Below are positions 1 through 11,374 of a stretch of 64,000 nt of DNA, one piece after another. The notes beneath the pieces were generated by a model. The model saw nothing but the letters and a program-made list of their open reading frames with translations. It had not been told where the DNA came from and did no database searches. Position 1 is the first letter of the stretch; each line of letters begins with the position of its first letter. The stretch covers positions 1,529,473-1,593,472 of the forward strand of contig NW_004955460.1 of NCBI RefSeq assembly GCF_000276665.1. Direction: 5' to 3'. The stretch comes from Chinchilla lanigera (taxonomy: Eukaryota > Chordata > Mammalia > Rodentia > Chinchillidae). The position numbers and the translations under genes were made by a program.

Positions 1-65
1 TCGCCCGCGCCCGGGACCGGGTCTATGGGACGCTCGGGGACTTGACAGCCGCCGCCGCGCCGCAG
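1..65 (+). other. GLI3: GLI3 exon 1 (non-coding), 3' end
   Basis: A GC-rich stretch ends in CGCAG followed by GTACGT at 66-71, a good splice donor, inside the CpG island. It lies about 13.2 kb before the exon that holds the GLI3 start codon, which agrees with GLI3 having a non-coding first exon and a first intron of this order in other mammals. The 5' end is outside the window. An ATG occurs at 25-27 but opens no frame that fits the known protein. The assignment is inferred from position and the donor; no transcript was available to confirm the join. Confidence 0.6.
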
Positions 66-570
66 GTACGTCCCGCCCGAAGTTCTTTGTTTTGCGGCCA
101 CGCAGCCAGGTCCCGCGGCAGCGTCCCTGGCCTCCGGGTGCGGAGGTGGTCCCCAGCCGGGGAGCAGGATGGGACGAAAATGGCTGTCACCAGGCGCCCA
201 GATGGAGAGAGCCTCCTGTAAGGGTCGCAGCAAGTCTCTTCCCACCCTCTTGGAGGTCCCTTTCCAAGTGCCGGCCTCTCCAGCTGTCCAGACAGACTGC
301 AGAATTGCGCATCCCGCAGCGGGCGCGAAGTTTGCATTGGCGGCCACTGCGCCCCTCGCCTACACTCCTGCTCAAAGTGTTAAAAAGAGCTCCGCGAGCC
401 CCCGAGCCTCGGGTTGAGTCCTCTGCGCTCGGGGCTCCGGCGCTGGGCGCGCAAGGCCCTCGGACGCGCGGAGGAGGCGGCCGCGAGGTGGGGACGCGCG
501 GGGACCGTAGCTGCCGGCGCTCACTGCAGCCGGGGCTTCTCTTCCGAGGGCGGGGGTGTGGTGTTAGCAG
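1..570 (+). promoter_or_regulatory. GLI3: CpG island over the 5' end of GLI3
   Basis: The sequence is very GC-rich, with CpG dinucleotides packed together from the left edge to about 570, after which composition falls to ordinary intronic levels. Islands of this kind mark promoters of developmental regulators, and GLI3 is expected to have one. The transcription start itself probably lies left of the window, so only the downstream half of the island is seen. No TATA box is needed for such promoters and none is claimed. The right boundary is judged by eye. Confidence 0.75.
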
Positions 571-599
571 ATGCAGAGGCGCGCCTCCGTCGTCAGAGA

Positions 600-3500
600 G
601 GAAAAGTGAAAGTTGTACCATCTGTATATGATTTGGGATTCTCTTTTATTTATTTTCCTTTCTAGGGGCAGCACACACGCGCACCCACAAATACACACAC
701 GAACAAAGTAGCCGTGGCCCTTGCAGCAATCATTTTGGAGGTTGCGTTTACACGGAACAGAGTGGGGACTGCATCTCTGCAGGGACAGAGAATTTCTAGA
801 GTTTCAGTACAGAAAATGGGCGGGAGGAGGTGGAGAGGAAACAAATATTGATCCCCAAACTTGGAGTTTGTGAAGCGACTTATAAGCAGATTGGTAGATG
901 CAGGCGCTCCACTCCATACCCAGCTTTTCATCCTTTTCTGAACTTGGTGCTCGTGTACCCTTTGCCATAAGATGCCCTCCCACAGGAAGCTCAGGACCCC
1001 CGGGCTTCCCGTGCTAACTTGGGCCAAGATTGAAGAGGTTTCCCCCGTTGTTTTGTTTCAATCCAGATTCCCAACTTATATCCCTGGTGTAGACTGCCGG
1101 ATAGATTCTGGCCTTGGGTACAGAGCTCGTGGCCCTCCGCCAGTTTATATGTACATATATTTATGTAAAACATTTTCTCCCAGCTCTCTGCCAGCTGTTC
1201 CACATTTTCCAGCTGCCACATCAGTTTGAAATGATGGACTGTCCGAGTCTCCCAGTAAAAGAGCCCTTTCCTTAGAGGTATGGAGAGCCGGCCCCTGCAA
1301 ATACATGGGCAGTGCCATTAGTATATTCTGAAAACACCTCCTGCTCGCTCTCCTTCCCTCTTCTCCCCAGTTAGCCTTTGCAGAGCACAATGAGGACACT
1401 CAGCTCAAAATTCAAGTAATTGGGCTTTTCCCTCCTAAATGTGATTTTGGCGGAGGCCATTTTTTTTTTTTTTTTCTTTTTTAGATCTTTGAAATACGTG
1501 TCTGGTGGAAATAAATTGACTTTCAGAAAAGAGTTGCGGCTTGAGCGCGTTGGGATGACTTGTGTGGCGGGGCAGGCTGTGCCATGGCCATCTGAAATAA
1601 TCTCATTCTAGTCTGTTTAAGGCAGGGACGATTCAGCCTCTCCCTGGCACACTTTTTGTGTGGCTTGACTTCTGGTGTTGTAGACCAAAATCTTCAAGAA
1701 TTGGCCTAAAGTATTAATTTTGAGTATTTATGTAATTGCTCTGTAATTTGAATAGGTGCCTTATTGATTGATTCCTGTAATTATTTCATTTAGGTTTTAA
1801 ATTAAAAATTAATAATAGTCTGACAGCTTCTTAATTACATGTGTCAAGATTATTTTGAAGGAAGAAAATGCTATGTTTTAAAATAGTGGAAATAACTCTC
1901 AAATTTCTTCATTTTTCCAAAGCAGAGCAGAATTTCAGTTGAGGGGATTTATTAAAGCAGTGGTGATTGGTTTTAGCAGAGGGAACTGTGAAGTATCCTT
2001 AGAATTTGTTTATGTTAGGAAATACTGTTCTTAACCTGATACACAAATACATGGCCAGTTAGATTATAGTCAAACCTAAAACAAACATGAAATAACATTT
2101 AAATTAGTTGGAATAGCATATTTATACCGAGCAGAGAGTTTATTTTACACTAAAAGCTATTTAATTAGAAGCTCTCTGCCTAAGGGGAGATCCTTTCAGG
2201 AAATATAATTCTGAAAGTCAGCCTAGGGAAGTTTTGGTTTAAGACGCATGAATGAGTTCAATGTGAGATGTGTCTAGTGAAATTTTTACACAAGCAAAAA
2301 CACTTTAAAAGGTATAGATTGCATTATTTCTAATAGGCTGGTAGCATTGGCCCTGATGCCTACCAATTCCCTGTGCTTTTAACATGCTTGTGTTCCTTGA
2401 TTGAACCCTGATAGACACACATTTTTATTGTATGTGTCTCATTTGCTGAGGACCACAGATAGAAATGAGAAAATTCAGCACTGATGAAAAATGGCCCTGC
2501 TCCGTTATTTCATTACTTATTTAATGAAAGAATCGTTAATTTATCAATTTGATGCCCCAGCCTAAAAGTTGGACTTGCCTTTGTTTCTTCACCAGTGAAG
2601 TTTCTTTAATTACCTGCATGCGGTTAAGGGTTTCAGACTTCCTCTGGGCTCGCGGTTTAGAGGTCCTTGCTCCTAGGTAAGGTATCCTGCTTCCTGAGAT
2701 CCCCTTCCTCCTGTGCTGAGGGTAGAATTTGGGAGCTTACGGAAGGAAACAATTTAATGATCATCCTTGCATGCACCCACATGGAGACAGCAGCGCACTA
2801 AGAAAAGCCAGTCTTGAAGGAGAAGTGAATCAGTGAGTCATGAAATGCTCAAGAAAACCTTAGTAATGGAATGTTAATGCTTGTAGACTATAGTAGATTA
2901 TCTTAAAAGTCAGACTTTTCTTCTTTATGCAATTGTGGTAAATCCCCAGCTAAAGAATTCTTTGAAGGAGGTTTTAAGTTCTGCTGGCATTCGTTTGCTC
3001 AGGTTGTCTGCTGTGTTTTGGAAGATTCAAGTCCTTTTCTGCGAACTTAACATCACGAGAGCCAATTAAAAGGCTGAAATGACTACAGAAGAAACAAATA
3101 CATATATATTTGTTAAGCAAAAGATGAACTCTAATAATGATTTCAGGTTGTCTTCTCATTAATGCCTGGAAGAAGCTGGCGCCCTTCACTTCATGTTGTC
3201 ATTTTCCTAGATGAAAATTGATCAGTTCTAGTTTCAAAGCAAATACAGGGAGACAGAATAAACAACAACAGGGGCAGGAGTACTGCTGCAAACTTTTTCA
3301 GGTACTTTCAGTGTATTTTTCATCTTTACTTTTATTTGATGGGCCTGTGAAATAGAGCTGTAGACTGGCGAAGACTTTAAATGAAATTTCACACTTTGAT
3401 GATTTTTTTTTAAACTTTGATATATTGACAGCAAAAGGAGCTGCAAAGCTTTTATATAACTTGAGCAGTAACGCCAAGCAGCAGTCAAACGTCTCCCTGC

Positions 3501-4430
3501 ATTTGTGTTTAACTGCAGAAGAAAAACATGTCCATGGGCAGTAGAGGTTCTTACCAGCCCCCTAATCCCAGATCCCAGTAAACCTTGAGGGCATGCCTCA
3601 GATCTCACTGAAACCACTGTGGACTCTCACAGTTTGCAGATTAAATATGCTATGTGTTCCTGGCTCCAACAACAGTTTTATGAGCTCACTAAGCTTTCTG
3701 TTTTAAGATCCTTTTCTTAAGTTTTTAGGACCTGCTGAAGGCGATGCTGTCTGGCACTTGTTAATTTACAGACACTTTAGATATTTCATTCTCTCTTTAA
3801 GAATTGCCAAAATTGTTATTTCTAAATGGAAAGGCTAACTAATGCCGGGGGAAGAGGGGAGAAAAGCTGTTGGAGAGAAATTGAATGCTAAATGTGTTTG
3901 TAAGCGCATTTGAGTGCAAACTTTTACGTGGTGTCTCTGTTGGTTTATGCTATTTTCCTTTTCCTGGCCCCTGAAAATTAGACTTTTTCCATTTGTAATT
4001 CTAAATGCACTATATTTTAGTATATTTCTTAGCTCCTTATTAGCACTGTATTTTGTTATTGTTGTCGTCCCCCCACACTTCTTTAATGTGAAAGTGTTTT
4101 TTGTTCTGGGTGTGTATATTTCAATCCGACAAAATGTCTGAGAAAATCTATGGCTTTCTAAAGAAGCTGAATGAAAAAGCCATTACATAGTTAATAAGGT
4201 GGCACTGGAACATTTCAGCCCCCTCCTGAAAGGCAATATTGTGTTGAGTTCTCCATCTGTGGTGTCTATGTCTGCGTCCTTGTATATGGTGCTCTTACAG
4301 TTTTCGTAAGAGTCATAATTAAAAAAGAAAATACTTACATCATTGTCCGGCAACATGTCATATCATTCCCAAGAGGACTGCAGCCAATTTTGTGCTTAAA
4401 GGTTATTCAATGAATGAAATCGTGAAAGCC
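600..4430. other. Intron 1 stretch without recognised features
   Basis: This is AT-rich unique sequence. I see a T run at about 1460-1475 and no SINE, LINE, LTR or coding exon. A strong-looking splice acceptor (pyrimidine tract then AG at 664-665) follows the CpG island, but I found no good partner donor within a few hundred bases, so no exon is called. Confidence 0.5.
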
Positions 4431-4568
4431 CATTTGTCAAAGTACTGCATGGTTTCTGTTAGTTTTCAAGCCCCAAATTCATTGTCTGCTTGGGTCCCGC
4501 CATTAGTCATCAGTGTATTAGTGCTGCCTGCAGGCCAGGCTGCCCCGCACTTCTTCACACCATTATAG

Positions 4569-4633
4569 CTTTGAAAGCGTACTCTGTCGACTTGTAGAAT
4601 TACTGCTCTGATTTCCGCTTGGCTGGGTTTGAG
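4569..4633 (+). other. Possible cryptic or alternative exon in intron 1
   Basis: A pyrimidine-biased tract ends in AG at 4567-4568. Then come 65 bases followed by GAG|GTAAGT at 4631-4639, which matches the consensus 5' splice site. The surrounding 4440-4640 is repeat-free, with retained CpGs and a HOX-like word, so it may be conserved. If used, it would add a 5' untranslated exon to GLI3. There is no transcript evidence; decoy sites are common in long introns. Confidence 0.25.
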
Positions 4634-4639
4634 GTAAGT

Positions 4640-7600
4640 CCCCTCCCTACCTTCTAGCTGACTGTAATCCTTGCTTTCTTTTAAAGCTCCTTTCCAGAGA
4701 TTTAGGGGAAAACTTTCTTAAGGGCTGTGTTGGCATCACACTGTGGTTTTGTTGTGGCATGCACTGTATATATAAATTGTACCTGCAGTAAATTGGATTG
4801 ATTGGTGGCCTGAAACAGCTAGAGGGGCTTTTCTTTACATTTTTTTTTGGTAGGGGAGGGGGCCAGGAGTGTAGAGAGGGGGCAGGAGAGTAACATTTTA
4901 CAAGCATCTGATTGTGTGTAATGTAATCCTATGCCTAAGAGTTAAATTAATTCAATGATGGAGGATAAAAAGTCTCTCTCCAAATAACTTCAGGACGGAG
5001 TGTGACGTTATAGTTGCTCATTTTCACATGGAAATGTGCAGACTTACCTGATTTGACTTTTGTTTTGAAGGTTGCATAAAATGCCTAACAAGACTCCAGA
5101 GAACTTCACATTACAGACTATCGATTTTTTTTTTTTTTTTACCAAAAGAAAACGCACCATTTAGATAAAAGATAAGTTTCAAATTGCAGCAGTGAAGGAA
5201 TGGGGGAGGGTTAAGCACTGTTACTGATTTCATTTTGTGACATTTTTAAAAAGAATAATTTATTCTGAAGAAAGTTATCAGTGTGTAGAGAAACCTCATC
5301 CAGTGGCTTAAGAAGGAAGCATTAATGACTCAGATGTATGGAAACCTGGAATCTGCTGCATCAGGCCACTACTTCAGGACCATGTCTGCCATTGGAACTG
5401 TGGGTATTGCAATGAAATTCCACAACATGGTCTCTCCAGGAGCGAGGGTGTGTGGTGTGGTGTGGATTTGATGGCAGTCCTGAGCATACAGCGGATCAAA
5501 ATTAAGACAGTGGAAGAATGTTGTCTGTGACTAAGCAAAGTTGATAGGACAAGTGGACCCAGGGCCATTTTTACAAAATAATCCTTAATTTAAACATCCT
5601 TACAGTCTTAAAAATTGGCTGTTACAGTTGCATTTATGATTTAAGAATGAAAGATTTAAAAATCAGGAGGATAAAGTAGGGTGAATAGTACTTCATAAAA
5701 AGTATGTGGAGTACCTTTATATCATCTGTAGCTGATTTTTACCCTCTCCCCATATTGGTCTAATATTTGTAATGGTTTAAAATTCCATTACTACTCATAG
5801 AACACCCAGTCTGTCCCTTAAAGGGTTCTTGTAGAATCCCACAGGATTCTGGGAACCCAAAGTTACATAAGTGCTGTAAGAATAATTTGACAAACTTTTT
5901 TTTTCTGAAAATATGTGAAGGCTTTTAATTCCTGTAAACCTCAGTGAAGGGAGACAAGGGACACATTTGATTAGTCGTGAGGTTTTTGCTAGATATGTGG
6001 GTTTAAGGGGAATATGGTTTTCATGAGCTTAACTGATCTATACACTGATAACTGACTTACAGATCCATATTTTCGTCTGAGGAGGATTTTCTGTATCTGG
6101 CTAACCTGCTGAAAGTGGGGTGTCACTGTGTTCACCACTGTTCAACCTTTCATGGTACCTGCCATGCAGGCTGCTTCCAGAAAGTGTTGCAGAACCCTGA
6201 AATAGTAATGAACGAATGTGAAATAGAGACCTTACTCCCCCACCAAATGTTTGGCATTAAGTACTTCTGGCAGCTGAAAAAAGATATTTTCTTTTAAATA
6301 CACAAGGCCAAAAAATAAAACAGGCACCTAAAAGCTGTTGTTTGTGATTTTAATTGTAATAGCAGTGATTACTTTCATGTCACATAGGCTTTTCAGTGGT
6401 TGAAGTTAGATGTGTGGATTTCTTAAAAGTTCAGATGTAGTTAATTTACAGAAACCAATTTCACTTAATTTTATTGCAAGGCAATTATTTCCTCCTAGAA
6501 TAATTCCACTTGGGGATGTCTGTTTTGAATACTGCTTGTCTGCCATCAGAAACATAGCAAAGAAAGCCTGAAGACAGTAGGTAAAAGAATTGGGGAGCCC
6601 TCTGCTACCAGTGGTACCTTGGACAGGTAGCAGTTTTCTTATTTTGTAGTTAAGGCTTTAGACTTTCCTTCCTGTAGGGGAAAATAATCCTATATAAAGG
6701 TAAAAATAATTGTGCATTAAAAATACGGTAGTTAAAAATTCATGAAGATTTCATTAAGAACTCATGAAGGTGGATTTCTTTTCCTGCAGGAAGAGGAAGG
6801 CAATACTGACAGGAAGGGTAAAGAAGCCTTAGAAATCTTGGGGACTGTTAGTGTGTCACAGAGGTTATAGGTACCTAATTGATTTTAAGTTCAGGGAGAT
6901 ATTTTGCATACAGGGAACCATCAACCACATCGCAAACCTGTAAGAGGTTTTTCTCTAATGCACAGGTTCACAAAATCTGCTGAGATGATTTTTAAGTCCC
7001 TGCAGTTGGTTCACTGAACCTGAGGACTATTTTTTCCTTCCAAAACTGATCAAAAAGTTAAAATCAGAATTAGCTTTGTGCTTCTTGGTTTTGTAAAACA
7101 AAAAATTTGCCTTAAAAGATTTCTTTTGTTTTAGAAATGAGTAATAGCTTCAGGAAGGTATACAATTTTTTAATGGGAATTTTACCTAAATAGCTCCAAG
7201 AGTATTACTTTGAAGTAGCAGCTGATCTAGTTGCAGTAAAGGATGAGAGAAATGTCCCTCATCAGTAACACAAGGGAGGCTACCTTGTAAATTCTACCCA
7301 GGCTGTTTGTTCTGGAATTTTAAAGCATGAACACATTAGGGAGACCATTTAGTTGACCAGTCTACAGACAGCTGTACATAAATGTGATTTCTCTGAGGAG
7401 AACCTCACTCGCCTGGAGCAGTAGTTCCCTGGACTAGAAAGAGTACTTTCTCACTTCAGGCATAATCATGACGCTGCTAATAACGTTGTTTGGCCTGTTG
7501 CAAAGTCATCTGTTGGTGACCGCTCATGGCCATAGCTTTTCTAACCCATCAGAAATGGATCGGATTATTAATCAGCCTTTCTAACTTAGTTGTTTAAAAT

Positions 7601-8190
7601 ATGTAAAGGCGTTCAAAAGAAAACTCAAAAAAGTTGCTGCCCAACTTCTGGCCAACTCAAAAAACAAAACTAAACAAAATAAATCAGAACAAAACAAAAA
7701 CCAAACCAACTGGATGTGCAGGGAGAGTGCTCTGTCAGTTTAAACTGCAGCTGTGTTTCTGCCTAGGCTGCCTGTGTTCAGTTCCCACGTAACGCTAGGT
7801 GATGGCATTAGCACTGATACTCTCTTTGAAAAAAATTTTTCAGTATTTAAACAATAAAGGAATCCTGCTTGCCCGTGAGTCAGAGGTTTTGAGGCACAGA
7901 TGAAAGAGTGATTTTTGCACGTTTCCAGAATTGTAATTTTTCACACTATTTACTACTGCATAAAGCCTCTGTGGTGGTACAGGTTAAACCGTGCAACACA
8001 TGGAGGGCTTCCCTGAAAGAGAGACAATGAGGCTGTGTGTCTGTGCTTTGGCCACCTTTCTCTATTTATGGCAGCCTATGAAGGAAACCACATTTAGGGG
8101 CCAGGTTAATGGTGAATGGGTTTTGTGAGTAAAACACACACCCCTTGGTTTCCTGAAGCCTTTTCAAGTGTTCCCAGTGTTTCTTTGTCC
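4640..8190. other. Intron 1 stretch, mostly unique sequence
   Basis: No SINE, LINE or LTR is recognised. There is a T run at about 5126-5140 and an A-rich, CAAAA-like patch at 7650-7710. The stretch 7480-7600 is unusually complex, with homeodomain-type words (GGATTATTAATC near 7560), and may be a small conserved element. Confidence 0.45.
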
Positions 8191-8195
8191 TGAAA

Positions 8196-8196
<1 letters not shown>

Positions 8197-8239
<43 letters not shown>
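8197..8239. repeat. (AC)n microsatellite
   Basis: About 21 uninterrupted AC units in intron 1. It is probably polymorphic in length. The run creates a spurious Cys/Val-rich reading frame on the minus strand. Confidence 0.97.
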
Positions 8240-8241
<2 letters not shown>

Positions 8242-8424
8242 GTGCTGCGTTTGCCGAGTGCCTGGAAAGTTGCATCCAGCTAGTTAAAATAGCTGTGTGG
8301 ATACAACCAGGGCCAACCAGACAGTTTGCAAATGCCCACAAATACACCAGAGAAGCAGGGTAACTGGTCTGATCCGAAATGATATGGGCTGCATCTGTGC
8401 CCTGCTGAGGCCTGAGCCCCCTCT

Positions 8425-8760
8425 TCTCCCGGGTGTACCCCCCCCGCCCTCCCCCCGCAGCCTGGCTGGCAGACTTGCATTGTCCCCAGAGGCCACTTGT
8501 AGATCAAAGTGGGTCCCCAGAGAACACTGCCTCTGGCCTCTGCCCCCAAACACCCAGAGCCCTTTCTGAGAAATTCTCGGCGCACTGTTGGGGCCCGGGG
8601 CCAGGAGCACGGGGTGTGGATGTCCCCACGCTGATGTAATGATGATGGATGCGGCGACACTGCGCGCACACCGCCTGCGCTCCTAATGAATTGGCCTCTG
8701 AGAGGGGCTCAGGGAGCAGCCAGGACGCAGGCCCGGGGTGGTGGTGGGGGGGGGAAGGGT
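8425..8760. other. GC-rich patch with C and G homopolymer runs
   Basis: This block has C7 and C6 runs near 8439-8457, a retained-CpG segment around 8640-8680, and a G9 run with flanking G triplets at about 8734-8757 that could fold as a G-quadruplex. It is far more GC-rich than its surroundings and repeat-free. A small regulatory element is possible, but nothing here proves one. Confidence 0.4.
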
Positions 8761-10615
8761 GATGCTTAAGGGTGTGAAAAACACACCTTGCACTTTTCTG
8801 AAGGGCCCAGACAGGAAAACTTAAGAGTGGGACAGCTTTCAGACCACATGGGCCACAGCCACGCAGCCTGACCAACATCAGCATCTTGACAAAGGAGACT
8901 CTACTCTCCTTTGCAAAGACAGAAGTTCGCTTTTTGAAGAGCCTATCCTTCTCTCCTTACATCTCTAAGTAGCAACCTCAAAGAGGACGATTTGAGACTA
9001 TTGAAAATGTAGGTGGCCCTTACGAATTCTCCCATTTGGTCAGTACTGTATTGCTTTTTTTTTTTTCCCCCTTGCTCACTTTCAAATGCGACTTTGGGCT
9101 GCACCCTCACCTGGTCAGTGGCTGCAGGAAGCTTTAAGTGCTTTGTTTTACAGGAGATTGGTGCAGGTTCAGATTTATAATTTAGGAAGAAAAGACCCAC
9201 CTGCGGGCAGGTTGCTAGTAGGCAGAGGGATTAGATTTAAATAGGATCTGGAATTAATTGTGCACTGGGTTTTGGCCTGGGGGAAATTATAAAACGTTCA
9301 GGGATGCTTGAATGGGAAAAACCTGCACTGCTTTGTGGAAGGAATGTTCATCCCTTCCCTTTTACCTGTGAAACTTGAAGCCTTAGGAAGGCATGTAGCA
9401 AGAGAGCAGTTTTCCTTGTTTTTGTTTTTTTTTTTTTTCTTTCTTGTCCAGGTACTCAGGCTACTGGGCCTCAAAAGTCAAGGGGCACACCAGCACATCT
9501 TGCATATAAGGTTTCCGCAGTGAGGGAGTTCAAGGAAGTAAGCAAAGAAACTGTGTCAGTGGGAAAGAAGTCTCATTTCACTCACTCATATCCCAAAAGC
9601 AGTGGCAAGTTGTCCTCAGAGAAAAGTCCTTGAAGTGAAGCAGAACTTGAAATTTTTCCTTGGTACTTAAGTTCTAAATAACTTGGAGATTATTGTTTGT
9701 GAAACCACAGCACTCTAGAGCTCCTGCCGTTTAGGGCCGAGGACTCCGTGGGGAATGTTCACTGGTCAGCCCTGACCTAAGGCGTTAATGATCATCTCAG
9801 TACTGAGTTTCTAACCCACTGCCTGTCCTGTGAAACCTGTCATCTCAGCTAGAAGCAGCCGCCCTTTTCTGCCCCTGGGTCCTCCTGCACAACTTGACGG
9901 GTATGGGTGTCCAGAATGTTAAACCTTTCTCTTGATAACTCACAGGGCCAAACTTACGTTTTATCAGTAAAATAAGCACATAGAATTCATAGGGAGATAC
10001 AGGAAGCAGATGTCTGCCTTGGCACGTTGCCATTTTTATAACCACGTTCCACACATCAACTGCACTTTTAAATAATTAGTTACTAACTAATGAGATCCAA
10101 AAATAAGTTGTCAAAATAGAAGAAGGGGGTAGACTCTTCGGTGACCGAGGACCTATTTTTTAAAAAATCCTTTTCAAAAGGGGGTAGGAATTAGTATTCG
10201 CTAAGACTATTAATTACTGTGATGGCAGGCAGCGCCTGGAGCTTTACCTCTTCTTGTTGAAGCCTTTCTCTGCTGAGATGCTATGGGGAGGGTTGTGTTG
10301 CTTTCTTACAATGAAGTCCTTTGCCTTGGGGGAAAACCCAACAACTCCACAAAAACCAAGTTTGTCAAGGAACTTCGGTGACTTGTCTTTTCACTACTGT
10401 TAATTAGCTTCCTCTGCTAAAGAGGAGACATAGTTTTCGCTAGGAATCCCATCTCTTAATGGGATTTTCTGGTCCATTTGTAAGTTTCTGTGTAAAGTTT
10501 CAACTTAGGTGACTACTCAAATTCAACTGGTAAACTCTACCCAAATAGCTAAGGCTGGATATAGCAAGAGGCTGTTTCTTCAAGTGGTTAAAAGTGGAGT
10601 GTGTTAAGTATTTCT
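8760..10615. other. Intron 1 stretch without recognised features
   Basis: Only T-rich tracts at about 9055-9066 and 9420-9440 stand out. No interspersed repeat or exon was recognised. Confidence 0.5.
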
Positions 10616-10619
10616 GCTA

Positions 10620-10810
10620 TTTTATTTTATTTTATTTTTTGGTGGTTCTGGGAATTGAACCCAGGGCCTTCATATTGAGCTGTATCCCCAACCTATTTTT
10701 AATTTTGAGACAAAGTCTTGGTACATTGTCCAGGCTAGTGTTAAAAACTTGCAGTCCTCCTGCCTGTCTCCCAGAGTGCTGGGATTATAGGCATGTATCA
10801 CCATATCTGG
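10620..10810 (-). mobile_element. B1-ID dimeric SINE
   Basis: A T-rich left end is followed by the reverse complement of an ID (tRNA-like) unit, recognisable from GGAATTGAACCCAGGG with CTGTATCCCCA further on. Then comes the reverse complement of a B1 unit (GAGACAAAGTCT to AGTGCTGGGATTATAGGC). B1 followed by ID, with the A tail on the ID side, is the dimeric B1-dID layout of non-murid rodents. It is inserted antisense to GLI3. Confidence 0.9.
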
Positions 10811-11201
10811 TTTTTATACACTTTGCCAGTTTTCGGAGATATTCCAAATACAGAATATAATGTATGTAGATTACTCAGTAGGACTAAAACACAAGACACT
10901 GTAGACTGAAAGTCACAGGGTCATGGATGTAATAGATTATTTTCTCAGTCACGTTCTTATTTGTACTAGGTGCTGGGAAGACAGAAATCTTGTCCACAAT
11001 CTAGAGGGAGGGATGGTAGTCAGTGAAGACCTTTCTAGGTAAAGAGCTGATTATCATTGTGGTGGGTGCTGAGGGAGATGTGGGTAATCTGTGAATTCAG
11101 TATTCTGGAGTGTACTTCATTTATTAGTCTATCTAGTCAGCAAAGTCTTCCATGATCCTTCTGCCTGGTACATACCACTGAGCAAAACCACCATATAGAA
11201 C

Positions 11202-11372
11202 AGTGGTTGGAAAGCTTTAGCAAGCCTGACCGTGAGTACTGCTTATTAAAGTACAGGTTCCCAGGTGTCATCTGTCCCAGGACATAGGCACGGCCTCAGA
11301 AATTGAACTCAGGAACCAGAACACTTAGCAAGCACTCAAGCAGCCCTGATCCCAGCGGTTCCGTGGCACTCT
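11202..11372. mobile_element. Possible MER5-like hAT DNA-transposon fragment
   Basis: The left end carries CAGTGGTTGGAAAGCTTTA and the right end an imperfect GCGGTTCCGTGGCA. These resemble the inverted 'CAGTGGTTCTCAA' ends of MER5-type non-autonomous elements. The middle has the expected 'GGTTCCCAGG' type wording. It is old and eroded. Confidence 0.4.
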
Positions 11373-11374
11373 GA

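Noticed and set aside
92..631. Open frame of 179 codons through the CpG island
   Set aside because: GC-rich DNA has few stops. The frame crosses the exon 1 donor region into intron, has no recognisable domain and does not join to GLI3.
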